Below are positions 42,208 through 50,270 of a DNA stretch of 64,000 bases, piece by piece. Every line of letters starts with the position of its first letter. Position 1 is the first letter of the stretch. The translations under genes and the position numbers were made by a program. Below the pieces are notes generated by a model. The model saw nothing but the letters and a program-made list of their open reading frames with translations, searched no databases and was not told where the DNA came from. Location of the stretch: positions 4,592,001-4,656,000 of the forward strand of contig NZ_CP109434.1 in assembly GCF_036227105.1 (NCBI RefSeq), in the 5' to 3' direction. The DNA comes from Amycolatopsis sp. NBC_01488 (GTDB lineage Bacteria > Actinomycetota > Actinomycetes > Mycobacteriales > Pseudonocardiaceae).

Positions 42208-42465
42208 ATGTCGCACTTCCTGCCCAACGCGAACATCGTCCCGTCCCGCCGGCGCGCGCAGCGGCCGACCGACTGGACCCGGCAGCTCCCCACCGACTGG
42301 ACCCGCGCGATCCCGACCGACTGGACCCCGCGGCAGCTGCCGACCGACTGGACCGCCCGCGAACTGCCCACCGACTGGACCGCCCGCGAGCTGCCGACCG
42401 ACTGGACCCGCCCCGGCGTCTCGTCACCGCTGCCGCAGTGCCCCACCGATTGGACGCGGCGCTGA
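42208..42465 (+). CDS. 85-aa peptide with seven PTDWT repeats, function unknown
   Basis: ATG 42208 follows AGGAG with 5-nt spacing. After the 19-residue leader MSHFLPNANIVPSRRRAQR the protein is almost wholly made of PTDWT units. They start at residues 20, 28, 36, 45, 54, 63 and 79. Spacing is 8, 8, 9, 9 and 9 residues, with linkers RQL, RAI, PRQL, AREL and AREL. A 16-residue step (RPGVSSPLPQC, with the only Cys) separates copy 6 from copy 7, and the protein ends TRR. There is no signal peptide or membrane segment. Codons differ between copies, so the motif is kept by selection rather than recent duplication. It may be a multicore peptide precursor or a repetitive binding protein; neither is shown. 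I know no family for it. Confidence 0.7.
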   Translation: MSHFLPNANIVPSRRRAQRPTDWTRQLPTDWTRAIPTDWTPRQLPTDWTARELPTDWTARELPTDWTRPGVSSPLPQCPTDWTRR

Positions 42466-42476
42466 CCGACGCCCGG

Positions 42477-42524
42477 GGTCGTGAGTGAGAAACAGTGTTA
42501 GAACACTGTTTCTCACTCACGACC
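42477..42524. repeat. 48-nt palindromic repeat, copy 2 (also at 15523-15570)
   Basis: Arms of 23 bp around a central AG; the outer part is identical to copy 1 (GGTCGTGAGTGAGAAACAG at 42477-42495). It follows the PTDWT gene stop by 11 nt and includes the stop codon of the convergent MFS gene (42513-42515). Differences from copy 1 are at positions 20 and 29; here they are T and A and pair, while copy 1 has G and G, a mismatch. Likely a transcription end or dispersed element. Confidence 0.9.
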
Positions 42525-43724
42525 GGCCGGGGCGGGTCTGCCGGCCCGCCGCCACAACGTCGCCGCGCCCAAGGCGGCCACCACGCCGATCGCCCCGGCC
42601 CCGGCGACGACGCCGTGTGGGGCGGCCCGCTCGGCCGCGACTCCGGCCAGCACCACGCCCAGCCCCTGCGACACCCGCAACGCCGTCAGCGCGAACCCGA
42701 ACGCCTGCGCGCGCTGGGCGTCCGGGGTCAGCTGGACGAACGTCGTGTTCGCGATGAGGTTGTACGAACTGGCCACCCCGGACAGCGTCAGCAGCGCCAA
42801 CGTGCCCTCGAGGTCCGGCCGCAGCGCGCACCCCAGCAACGCCGCGCACGCCAGCACGGCCAGCGGCCCGAGCAGCGGACCGCGCCGCGCGGGCGGGATC
42901 CGCGACAACGCGGCCATCCCTAGCACGCTGCCCAGCGCGTACGCTCCGAGCAGCAGCCCGACGACGACCGCGCCGCCGCCGAGTTCGGCCGCGTACGGCG
43001 CCGCGATCGCCTCGCCCGCGATGTAGATCCCCGACACGCACCCCAGCGCGACCAGCGCGAGCCGGCGCCGGTCGCCGGCCACGACCGTGAACCCGGCCCG
43101 CACGTGCTGCCACCAGCGGACGCCGGACGACTCCCGCGGCGGCCGCGACCGGACGCCGGTGACCAGGAACAGCGCCGACACCGCGAAGCTCGCCGCGTCC
43201 GCGAGCAGTGCCCCGCCGGTGCCGACGGCCGCCACGAGCAGCCCGCCCACCGCGAAGCCGGCGACCTGGCCCGCTTGCACGAGCATCATCAGCAGGCCCA
43301 TCCCGGGCACGAACGTCTCGCCCGGCAGCACCTGCGGCAGCAGCGCGGCGCGTGCGGAGTTCCAGACCGGGTTGAAGAGCTGGACGCCGATCAGCAGGGC
43401 CGCGACCGCCGGCAGCGGGAGACCCGGCAGCGCCATCACGGCGACCGCCAGCGCGCGCAGGACGTCGGCGAGGACCATCACGGCGCGTGGCGGGTGGCGG
43501 TCGGCCAGCCCGGACAGCAGCGGGCCGCCCACGAGGTCCGGCAGGAACGTCAGCGCGTACGTCAGCGCGGCCCAGCCCGGCGAGTTCGTGCGGTCGTACA
43601 CCAGGATCGACAGCGCGACCCGAGCCAGCTGGTCACCGGTGACCGAGACGAGCTGGGCCGAGAACAGCGCCCGGAACTCGGCCACCGCGAGGACGTCCCG
43701 GAATCCCGCCGCGCGCACCGCCAT
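42513..43724 (-). CDS. MFS transporter (drug exporter-like)
   Basis: A 403-aa membrane protein with about 12 hydrophobic helices. It resembles the MFS_3/EntS-like group: FRDVLAVAEFRALFSAQLVSVTGDQLARVALSILVYDRTNSPGWAALTYAL at the N-terminus, written as two pieces here, then GGPLLSGLADRHPPRAVMVLADVLRA, the loop 2-3 motif. ATG 43724 was preferred to a GTG 6 nt upstream; neither has a strong ribosome-binding site. Its stop codon falls in the 48-nt palindrome, and it converges on the PTDWT peptide gene. It could export a small molecule or peptide, but this is positional guesswork. Confidence 0.88.
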   Translation of the reverse strand: MAVRAAGFRDVLAVAEFRALFSAQLVSVTGDQLARVALSILVYDRTNSPGWAALTYALTFLPDLVGGPLLSGLADRHPPRAVMVLADVLRALAVAVMALPGLPLPAVAALLIGVQLFNPVWNSARAALLPQVLPGETFVPGMGLLMMLVQAGQVAGFAVGGLLVAAVGTGGALLADAASFAVSALFLVTGVRSRPPRESSGVRWWQHVRAGFTVVAGDRRRLALVALGCVSGIYIAGEAIAAPYAAELGGGAVVVGLLLGAYALGSVLGMAALSRIPPARRGPLLGPLAVLACAALLGCALRPDLEGTLALLTLSGVASSYNLIANTTFVQLTPDAQRAQAFGFALTALRVSQGLGVVLAGVAAERAAPHGVVAGAGAIGVVAALGAATLWRRAGRPAPAGRE

Positions 43725-43767
43725 GGACACCCACGGTACCGCCGCGCACGCGGTGCGTGAACGGCCG

Positions 43768-45564
43768 TTAGGAGGGGTCGCAGGTGATTTTCGGCTGCGG
43801 GTTGTAGCGGACGGTGCGGGTCGAGCGGCTGACTTCGCGGCCGGACGCGGCGTCCTTGAGCACCCGGGTGTCGCTCGTCGTGAAGCCCGGCGCGCCGGTG
43901 GAGGCGTGGCAGTTCTCCGCCGGCCCCGGCTTCGTCGGCGGGTCGCTCGGGTCGGACCGGCCGCCCGGGATCGACTCGACGGTGTAGCGCTTGGTGCCCC
44001 ACAGCTTCACGGTGATCGACGACGGCGTCCAGATCGTCTGGATCGCGATGCCGTTCGGCGAGTCGTTGGTGAACTTGAGGTCGATCACGCTGGCGCCGTC
44101 GGGGTTCTGGAACACCGTCGCCTCGCGCGCGGCGGGGTAGCGGCTGATGTAGTAGCTGTGCTCCTTGTGTCCCGCGTCCTTCATGCCCGCGAAGTACGCC
44201 GCGTTGTACAGCGTCGTCGCGAACTGCGAGATGCCGCCGCCGACCTCGCGCGCCGGGGCGCCGTTCTCGATGACGCCGGCCTCGACGTACCCCTGCGGCT
44301 TGCCGCGCGGGCCGGTGAACCCGTTGAGGCTGAAGGTTTCCCCGGGCTTGACGATGGCGCCGTTCACCTTCTGCGCGACGACGCGGATGTTCGTGCCGGA
44401 GTCGGCCGCGAAGCCGCCGGTGGTGAACTCGCCGACGACCTCCTTGACGCCCAGCTGGTTCGCCTGCTCGGTGGTCACCTTCGCCGGGCTGTCCCGGTAG
44501 ATCGCCGCGACCTCGCGGCCGTCGGTCTTCTCGAGGACCTCGGGCAGCGGCTTGAGGCTCGGGTCCCAGTCGACGGTCCGGCCGTCGGTGGACGGGGCGA
44601 CCGTCGGCTTGCCGCCCTCGAAGACGATCGTCGCGTCCTTGCCCTCCTTCTCGGTGGACTTCAGCTGTGGCCCGGCGGCCTCGGCGATCTTGGCGTTGTC
44701 GATCTTCGGGGTCAGGCCGCCGCCGTCGGCGGGCTCGAAGCTCAGCGCCGCGGCGATCGCGTCCGGCTGCACGGTGGCGTTCTTGCCGTCGCCCTTGACC
44801 ACCAGCGGGCCCGAGACGGCGGGGCGCGCGAACTGCTCCAGCGCGGCCTGGACGCCTTCGGGCGTGGTGCTGACCGGCGTGCTCGTCACCGGCAGCGCCA
44901 GGGTTTCCCCGCCCGCCCACTTCTCGACGACGGCGGCCTTCGCGGCCTCGACGTCGAGCTTCTGCCCGGGCTTCGGCGCGACGGCGACCGGGGTCGTGCC
45001 GTCGAACCGCACGGTGCCTTCCGCCGGGTCGCGGTCGACCTGGCCGCGCAGTGACTCCAGCGCGGCGGCGAGCTTCGCGTCGTCGGCGTGGCTGACGACG
45101 CCGACCTCGCGGCCGGAGAACAGCGACGCCAGGCGCGTGAACGGGTTCAGCGGCTGCTCGCCGGCCTGGTCCAGGGTCTGCGGCCAGTCCAGCTTCAGCC
45201 CGGCGGCCGTCGGCGACAGCGTGCCCTGGACGTCGCCCGCGGTGACGGCGAGCGGGCGCGTCAGCCGCGGCTCGATCCGGCCGCGCAGCTCCTGCTCGGC
45301 GGCCTGGCGGTCCATCCCGCCGACGTCGACGCCGGCGACGGTCACGCCGCGCGGGACGCTGCCCTGGCTGACCAGCAGGTCGATGCCGTAGATCGCGACG
45401 AGCAGGCCGAGCGCCCCGCCGGCGATCAGGCCGGCCTTGCGCGGGTCGATCCGCCCGGCGAGCTTCTGCGCCGCCGTGCGGGCCGGATCCGGTTCGGGCC
45501 GGACGACCGGCAGGACGTCCGTCTGCTCGCCGGGTGACTCCGGCCAGCGCGGTTCGTACGGCAA
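43768..45564 (-). CDS. VanW family protein with peptidoglycan-binding-like domain
   Basis: A 598-aa membrane-anchored protein. It starts at TTG 45564 (GGAGAG just upstream, a rather short spacing). A cytoplasmic leader is followed by one membrane segment (AGLIAGGALGLLVAIYGIDLLV, residues 45-66). The extracellular part has two repeats of a PG_binding_4/YoaR-like fold (PRGVTVAGVDVGGMDRQAAEQELRGR is the first landmark) and a C-terminal VanW domain (VGEFTTGGFAADSGTNIRVV, GFTGPRGKPQGYVEAGVIENGAPAREVGGGISQFATTLYNAAYFAG, as two landmarks). VanW accompanies vancomycin resistance clusters but its role is unknown. No VanHAX gene is near, so a general cell-wall role is likelier. Confidence 0.9.
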   Translation of the reverse strand: MPYEPRWPESPGEQTDVLPVVRPEPDPARTAAQKLAGRIDPRKAGLIAGGALGLLVAIYGIDLLVSQGSVPRGVTVAGVDVGGMDRQAAEQELRGRIEPRLTRPLAVTAGDVQGTLSPTAAGLKLDWPQTLDQAGEQPLNPFTRLASLFSGREVGVVSHADDAKLAAALESLRGQVDRDPAEGTVRFDGTTPVAVAPKPGQKLDVEAAKAAVVEKWAGGETLALPVTSTPVSTTPEGVQAALEQFARPAVSGPLVVKGDGKNATVQPDAIAAALSFEPADGGGLTPKIDNAKIAEAAGPQLKSTEKEGKDATIVFEGGKPTVAPSTDGRTVDWDPSLKPLPEVLEKTDGREVAAIYRDSPAKVTTEQANQLGVKEVVGEFTTGGFAADSGTNIRVVAQKVNGAIVKPGETFSLNGFTGPRGKPQGYVEAGVIENGAPAREVGGGISQFATTLYNAAYFAGMKDAGHKEHSYYISRYPAAREATVFQNPDGASVIDLKFTNDSPNGIAIQTIWTPSSITVKLWGTKRYTVESIPGGRSDPSDPPTKPGPAENCHASTGAPGFTTSDTRVLKDAASGREVSRSTRTVRYNPQPKITCDPS

Positions 45565-45667
45565 CTCTCCACCCCTTCACCGCGGCGCCGGGGTGCGCCG
45601 GTGACGGGGTCAGCGTACGGGGCACCCGGACAAGCCGTACGACTCGCCCCAACGGGGGATGAACCGG

Positions 45668-47380
45668 TCACCGCGCGTCGGGTTCGGGGTTGTGACCGGC
45701 GCGGGCCAGGAAGTCGAAGTCGCAGCCCTCGTCCGCCTGCGTGATGTGTTCGCTGTAGAGCGCGCCGTAACCGCGCTCGAAGCGCGGTGCAGGCGCCACC
45801 CACGAAGCCCGGCGCCGCGAAAGCTCCTCGTCGGACACGTCGAGGCGCAGGGTGCGCGAAGGCACGTCGAGGGTGACCAGGTCGCCGTCGCGGACCAGGG
45901 CCAGTGGCCCGCCGACGTGCGACTCGGGCGCCACGTGCAGCACGCAGGCGCCGTAGCTGGTGCCGCTCATCCGCGCGTCGGAGATCCGGACCATGTCCCG
46001 GACGCCCTGTTCGAGCAGGTGCCAGGGGATCGGCAGCATCCCGTACTCGGGCATGCCGGGGCCGCCGAGTGGGCCGGACCCGCGCAGCACGAGCACCGAG
46101 TCCGCGGTGATCGACGGGTCGTCGATCCGCTTCTTGAGGTCGGAGTAGTCCTCGAACACCACGGCCGGGCCGGTGTGCGTGAGCAGGTGCGGTTCGGCGG
46201 CGATGTGCTTGATCACCGCGCCCGACGGCGCCAGGTTCCCGTGCAGCACGGCGACCCCGCCCTCGGCGGCCACCGGGTGCTCCCGCGGCCGGATGACGTC
46301 GTCGTTGTGCACCTGCGCCTCCGACAGGTTCTCGCCGAGGGTGCGGCCGGTGACGGTGGGGCGTTCGGTGTGCAGCAGGTCGGTCAGCCGCGACAGGAGC
46401 CCCGGCAGGCCGCCCGCGTAGTAGAAGTCCTCCATCAGCCAGTCGCCGCCGGGGCGGATGTTCGCCAGCACCGGGACGCGCCGCGCGATCGCGTCGAAGT
46501 CGGCCAGCGACACCGGGATCCCGCTGCGCCCGGCCATCGCGATCAGGTGGATCACGGCGTTGGTCGAGCCGCCGAGGGCGAGCACGGTGGTGATCGCGTC
46601 TTCGTACGCGCGCTTGTCCAGGACCTGCGTGATCGTCAGGTCTTCCCAGACCATGCCGACGATCCGCGCGCCGCTCGCCGCGGCCATCCGGTGGTGGGCC
46701 GAGTCGACCGCCGGGATCGACGCGGCGCCCGGCAGCGTCATGCCGAGCACCTCGGCGGCCGACGTCATCGTCGAGGCCGTCCCCATCGTCATGCAGTGCC
46801 CCGGCGAGCGGGCCAGCCCGCGCTCCAGTTCGGACATTTCGGCGTCGCCGATCAACCCGGCGCGCTTGTCGTCCCAGTACTTCCACATGTCGGTGCCGCT
46901 GCCGAGGACCTCGTTGCGCCAGTGCCCGCGCAGCATCGGCCCGGCCGGCACGAAGATCGCGGGCAGCCCGGCGCTCGCCGCGCCCATCAGCAGCGCCGGC
47001 GTGGTCTTGTCGCAGCCGCCCATCAGGACGGCGCCGTCGATCGGGTAGGACCGCAGGATCTCCTCGGTCTCCATCGCGAGGAGGTTGCGGTAGAGCATCG
47101 GCGTCGGCTTCTGGTAGGTCTCCGACAGCGTGGCCACCGGGAACTCCAGCGGGAAGCCGCCGGCCTGCCAGACACCGCGCTTGACCTGCTCGGCGCGTTC
47201 GCGCAGGTGCATGTGGCAGGGGTTGATGTCCGACCACGTGTTGAGGATGCCGATGACGGGCTTGCCGAGGTGCTCTTCCGGGTTGTAGCCGAGCTGGCGG
47301 CTGCGGGCGCGGTGGCTGAAGTTGCGCAGCTCGTCGCCGCCGTACCACCGGTGGCTGCGGAGCTCCTCGGGTGCTTTCAT
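45668..47380 (-). CDS. IlvD/Edd family dehydratase (probable sugar-acid dehydratase)
   Basis: A 570-aa Fe-S dehydratase. ATG 47380 begins MKAPEELRSHRWYGGDELRNFSHRAR, the start typical of the L-arabinonate/D-xylonate branch rather than true IlvD. Cluster Cys residues are in NTWSDINPCHMHLRERA, LMGGCDKTTPALLMG and RSPGHCMTMGTASTM. The C-terminus has GMLPIPWHLLEQGVRDMVRISDARMSGTSYG. It probably dehydrates an aldonic acid to a 2-keto-3-deoxy acid in sugar oxidation. The divergent FCD-type GntR regulator, 78 bp away, fits substrate-responsive control. No kinase or aldolase of the pathway is in the window. Confidence 0.9.
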   Translation of the reverse strand: MKAPEELRSHRWYGGDELRNFSHRARSRQLGYNPEEHLGKPVIGILNTWSDINPCHMHLRERAEQVKRGVWQAGGFPLEFPVATLSETYQKPTPMLYRNLLAMETEEILRSYPIDGAVLMGGCDKTTPALLMGAASAGLPAIFVPAGPMLRGHWRNEVLGSGTDMWKYWDDKRAGLIGDAEMSELERGLARSPGHCMTMGTASTMTSAAEVLGMTLPGAASIPAVDSAHHRMAAASGARIVGMVWEDLTITQVLDKRAYEDAITTVLALGGSTNAVIHLIAMAGRSGIPVSLADFDAIARRVPVLANIRPGGDWLMEDFYYAGGLPGLLSRLTDLLHTERPTVTGRTLGENLSEAQVHNDDVIRPREHPVAAEGGVAVLHGNLAPSGAVIKHIAAEPHLLTHTGPAVVFEDYSDLKKRIDDPSITADSVLVLRGSGPLGGPGMPEYGMLPIPWHLLEQGVRDMVRISDARMSGTSYGACVLHVAPESHVGGPLALVRDGDLVTLDVPSRTLRLDVSDEELSRRRASWVAPAPRFERGYGALYSEHITQADEGCDFDFLARAGHNPEPDAR

Positions 47381-47397
47381 GCGATCCAGTATGGCAT

Positions 47398-47410
47398 CTG
47401 ATATATGATC
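47398..47410. promoter_or_regulatory. Candidate GntR (FCD) operator
   Basis: CTGATATATGATC, a near-palindromic AT-rich site centred on ATATAT, between the divergent dehydratase and GntR genes and 48 bp before the GntR start. FCD regulators often bind short palindromes with such AT-rich centres. Confidence 0.5.
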
Positions 47411-47457
47411 TCGGGGGCCTGGTTGAATGGGCTCCGACACGACGCGAGGGAGCGACC

Positions 47458-48111
47458 ATGACCGGGACGTTCAGCCTGCCCGCTTCCCGGACCGAAGTGG
47501 TCCTGGAGGAGATCCGTCGCGGCATCCTGACCCGGGAGCTGGTCCCCGGCCAGCCGCTCGTCGAAGCGGAGCTGGCCGCGCGGCTCGGCGTGTCGAAGAC
47601 GCCGGTGCGCGAGGCGCTCAAGGTGCTGTCCAACTCCGGCCTGGTGACGTTCAGCCCGTACAAGGGCGCGTCGGTGGTCACGGTCGACGCCGAGCTCGCG
47701 AAGTCCGTCTACGACGTGCGCATGGTGCTGGAGCCGGAGGCCGTCCGGCGGACGGTCGAGCAGCACGACCCCGCGTTGCTCGACGACGCGGCGGAGGCAC
47801 TGAAGGAAGCGTCGACGGCCATCGCCGACAAGGACCAGGCCGCGCTCAGCCTGCTCAACCGCCGGTTCCACCGCGCCCTCTACCGCGGCTGCGGCAACCC
47901 GCTGCTGGTCAGCATCCTCGACGACCTCAAGGATCGCGCGGCGCTGATCAGCGTCGTCGGCTGGGAAGCCAACCCCAGCTGGAAGAAGGAGTGGACCGAG
48001 CACAAGGCGGTCCTCGCGGCGGCGAAGAAGGGTGACGCCGACGGCGCGGCCGCCCTGCTGCGCGACCACATCGGCGGGTTCCTCGAGCGGGTCCTCAAGG
48101 CCATCGGATGA
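47458..48111 (+). CDS. GntR family (FCD domain) transcriptional regulator
   Basis: A 217-aa regulator starting at ATG 47458 after GAGGGA. The N-terminal winged helix (SRTEVVLEEIRRGILTRELVPGQPLVEAELAARLGVSKTPVREALKVL, given here as a landmark) is followed by an FCD domain with the metal and ligand residues in LNRRFHRALY and WKKEWTEHKAVLAAAKKGDADGAAALLRDHI. FCD regulators sense organic or sugar acids, matching the divergent sugar-acid dehydratase. The stop overlaps the metallophosphoesterase start by 4 nt (ATGA), so that gene is coupled to it. Confidence 0.93.
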   Translation: MTGTFSLPASRTEVVLEEIRRGILTRELVPGQPLVEAELAARLGVSKTPVREALKVLSNSGLVTFSPYKGASVVTVDAELAKSVYDVRMVLEPEAVRRTVEQHDPALLDDAAEALKEASTAIADKDQAALSLLNRRFHRALYRGCGNPLLVSILDDLKDRAALISVVGWEANPSWKKEWTEHKAVLAAAKKGDADGAAALLRDHIGGFLERVLKAIG

Positions 48112-48611
48112 GGCTGCTGCTCATCTCGGACACCCACCTGCCGGGCCGCGCCCGCGTGCTGCCGGACCAGGTGTGGGCCGAGGTCGAGGCGGCGGACGTC
48201 GTCGTGCACGCCGGCGACTGGGTGGAAACCGGCCTGCTCGACGAACTGGAAGCCCGCAGCGAGCGCCTGATCGGCGTGCACGGCAACAACGACGGCCCTG
48301 ACCTGCGCGCGCGGCTCCCGGAGATCGCCCGGGCGGACCTCGACGGCGTCCGGCTGGCCGTGGTCCACGAAACCGGCGGGAAGCAGGGCCGTGAGCAGCG
48401 GTGCGACGCGCGGTTCCCGGACACCGACGTGCTGGTCTTCGGGCACAGCCACATCCCGTGGGACACGACGACCCCGGCGGGGCTGCGGCTGCTCAACCCG
48501 GGTTCGCCGACCGACCGCCGTCGTCAGCCGTTCTGCACCTACCAGACGGCCCGCATCGAGAACGGCACGCTGACGGACGTCGAGCTGCATCACCTGCCCC
48601 GGAGGGGGTAG
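48108..48611 (+). CDS. YfcE family metallophosphoesterase
   Basis: A 167-aa phosphodiesterase of the YfcE/MJ0936 type. Metal ligands are in order: LISDTHLPG (residues 5-13), VVHAGDWVE, VHGNNDGPD, VVHETGG and LVFGHSHIPW, with the GHSH motif at the end. It shares its first 4 nt with the GntR stop. It is probably cytoplasmic. The physiological substrate is not known; E. coli YfcE hydrolyses small phosphodiesters. Confidence 0.93.
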   Translation: MRLLLISDTHLPGRARVLPDQVWAEVEAADVVVHAGDWVETGLLDELEARSERLIGVHGNNDGPDLRARLPEIARADLDGVRLAVVHETGGKQGREQRCDARFPDTDVLVFGHSHIPWDTTTPAGLRLLNPGSPTDRRRQPFCTYQTARIENGTLTDVELHHLPRRG

Positions 48612-48620
48612 ACAGGTCCC

Positions 48621-49607
48621 ATGGATCCGGCACGGGCCTTGCGGGAGATCGCGTTCCAGCTCGAACGCGCGGGGGAACCGACCTACCGCGTCCGCGCGTT
48701 CCGGAGCGCGGCCGCGACCGCGGACAAGATCGGCGTCGAGCAGCTCACGCAGATGGCGGAGAACGGCACGCTGACGTCGTTGCCCGGCATCGGCAAGGCC
48801 ACCGCGGGCGTCATCGAGGACGCGCTCGCCGGCCGCGACCCGGCGTACCGGGAGAAGATCGTCGAGAAGAAGCTGCCGGACGGCGAGCCGCTGCGCTCGG
48901 CGCTGAAGGGCGACTGCCACACGCATTCGGACTGGTCGGACGGCGGCAGCCCGATCGGCGAGATGGCCGTCGCGGGGCGGGACCTGGGTCACGAGTGGAT
49001 GGTGCTGACCGACCACTCACCGCGGCTGACCGTCGCGAACGGGCTCTCGCCGGATCGGCTGCGCACGCAGATGCAGATCGTGGCGAAGGCCAACGAGCTG
49101 ATGGCGCCCTTCCGGCTCCTGCACGGCATCGAGGTCGACATTCTCGACGACGGTGCGCTCGACCAGGAAGAGGAACTGCTGGGACAGCTGGACTTCGTCG
49201 TCGCGAGCGTGCACTCGAAGCTGCGGATGCCGTCGAAGGACATGACCCGCCGGATGCTGGCGGCGGTGCGCAACCCGCACACGCGGGTGCTGGGCCACTG
49301 CACCGGACGGCTGGTCGTCGGGCGCGGCCGTCCGGAGTCGGAGTTCGACGCGGAGGCGGTGTTCACCGCGTGCCGCGAGAACGGCGTCGCGGTGGAGATC
49401 AACTCGCGCCCGGAGCGGCTCGACCCGCCGATGAAGCTGCTGCGGCTGGCCGCGGAGATCGGCTGCGAGTTCGCCATCGACAGCGACGCGCACGCGCCGG
49501 GCCAGCTCGACTGGCAGCCGTACGGGTGTGAGCGCGCGGTCAAGGCGGGGATCGGGCCGGAGCGGATCATCAACACCCGCACGGCCGACGAGCTGCTCAG
49601 CCGCTGA
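48621..49607 (+). CDS. HhH-PHP domain protein (PolX C-terminal-like)
   Basis: A 328-aa protein. Residues 1-85 resemble the helix-hairpin-helix region of bacterial PolX (YRVRAFRSAAATADKIG, then LTSLPGIGKATAGVIEDAL). Residues 95-328 are a PHP domain: GDCHTHSDWSDGG, VLTDHSPRL, GIEVDIL, VVASVHSK, LGHCTGRL and AIDSDAHAPGQL, a full set of metal ligands. It lacks the polymerase palm, so it is a stand-alone nuclease or phosphatase, perhaps of base-excision repair. It starts 9 bp after the YfcE-like gene and overlaps the convergent L,D-transpeptidase gene by 11 nt. Confidence 0.9.
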   Translation: MDPARALREIAFQLERAGEPTYRVRAFRSAAATADKIGVEQLTQMAENGTLTSLPGIGKATAGVIEDALAGRDPAYREKIVEKKLPDGEPLRSALKGDCHTHSDWSDGGSPIGEMAVAGRDLGHEWMVLTDHSPRLTVANGLSPDRLRTQMQIVAKANELMAPFRLLHGIEVDILDDGALDQEEELLGQLDFVVASVHSKLRMPSKDMTRRMLAAVRNPHTRVLGHCTGRLVVGRGRPESEFDAEAVFTACRENGVAVEINSRPERLDPPMKLLRLAAEIGCEFAIDSDAHAPGQLDWQPYGCERAVKAGIGPERIINTRTADELLSR

Positions 49608-50232
49608 TGTCGACGACCGGGTGCTGCGCCGGGTCGAGCCAGCGCAGCACGGCTTCGAGGTCGGCCCCGGCGATCGCGACGCAGCCCGCCGTGGGCTTGC
49701 CGTCGGTGACGTGCAGGAAGAACGCGGACCCCGCGCCCGGCACCACGGGGTGGCGGTTGTAGTCGATGACCACGGCGTGAGCGTAGACCGGCCCCGCCCT
49801 GCCGAGGTCCTCGCCGGCGGCCTCGTCGAACGGGCAGGTGCCGGGAACGCAGGAGACGTGCGTGTTGTAGTACGGGGAACGCACGTCCGAGACCCACCAG
49901 TCCGCGGTGGTGACCCGGCGGTAGGGCAGCCGGGTGGTGGCGGGCTCGATGCCGAACGCCTCGCTGAGCGGCCAGACGCCCGCCGGGGTGTGCGACGTCG
50001 TTTCGCTCGCCTGGCCGATGCCGTCCCGGCCGACGAACGCCTCGACCGGGCCGTACGCCCGCTTCCAGCTGCCGCCTTCGCGCTGCCACGCCGTGAGGAC
50101 GGCGGTGGTGGCGCTCGGCGAATCCGCGACGACGGTCAGGCGCTGCCGCGGGCCGGAGTTCTCCGGCGCGGCGGCCGCGGTGCTCAGCAGCGCGGCGGCG
50201 GCCAGCGTGGCGCCGAGGGTTCTTCGGGACAC
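49597..50232 (-). CDS. L,D-transpeptidase (YkuD-like) family protein
   Basis: A 211-aa secreted protein. GTG 50232 gives the signal peptide SRRTLGATLAAAALLSTAAAAP (residues 2-23). The catalytic region is FLHVTDGKPTAGCVAIAG with the nucleophile Cys, preceded by the invariant His and the PTAGC motif (family form S/T-x-G-C). Upstream, THVSCVPGTCPFDEAAG and TPAGVWPLSEAFG belong to the YkuD substrate domain. It probably forms 3-3 cross-links in peptidoglycan or acts as a related carboxypeptidase. It converges on the HhH-PHP gene. Confidence 0.82.
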   Translation of the reverse strand: MSRRTLGATLAAAALLSTAAAAPENSGPRQRLTVVADSPSATTAVLTAWQREGGSWKRAYGPVEAFVGRDGIGQASETTSHTPAGVWPLSEAFGIEPATTRLPYRRVTTADWWVSDVRSPYYNTHVSCVPGTCPFDEAAGEDLGRAGPVYAHAVVIDYNRHPVVPGAGSAFFLHVTDGKPTAGCVAIAGADLEAVLRWLDPAQHPVVDISG

Positions 50233-50270
50233 CCCCGGGATCCTAGCGGCGCCACGCCGGCCGTGCCGCG

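Noticed and set aside
42265..42459. The repeats in the PTDWT gene as a possible CRISPR or DNA repeat array
   Set aside because: Units are 24-27 bp, codon-phased, vary at third positions and have no unique spacers, so they are protein repeats and not a CRISPR array. No cas gene is near.
43768..45564. VanW as evidence of glycopeptide resistance
   Set aside because: No VanH, VanA, VanX, VanR or VanS gene is adjacent, and VanW-domain proteins are common in actinomycetes without resistance.
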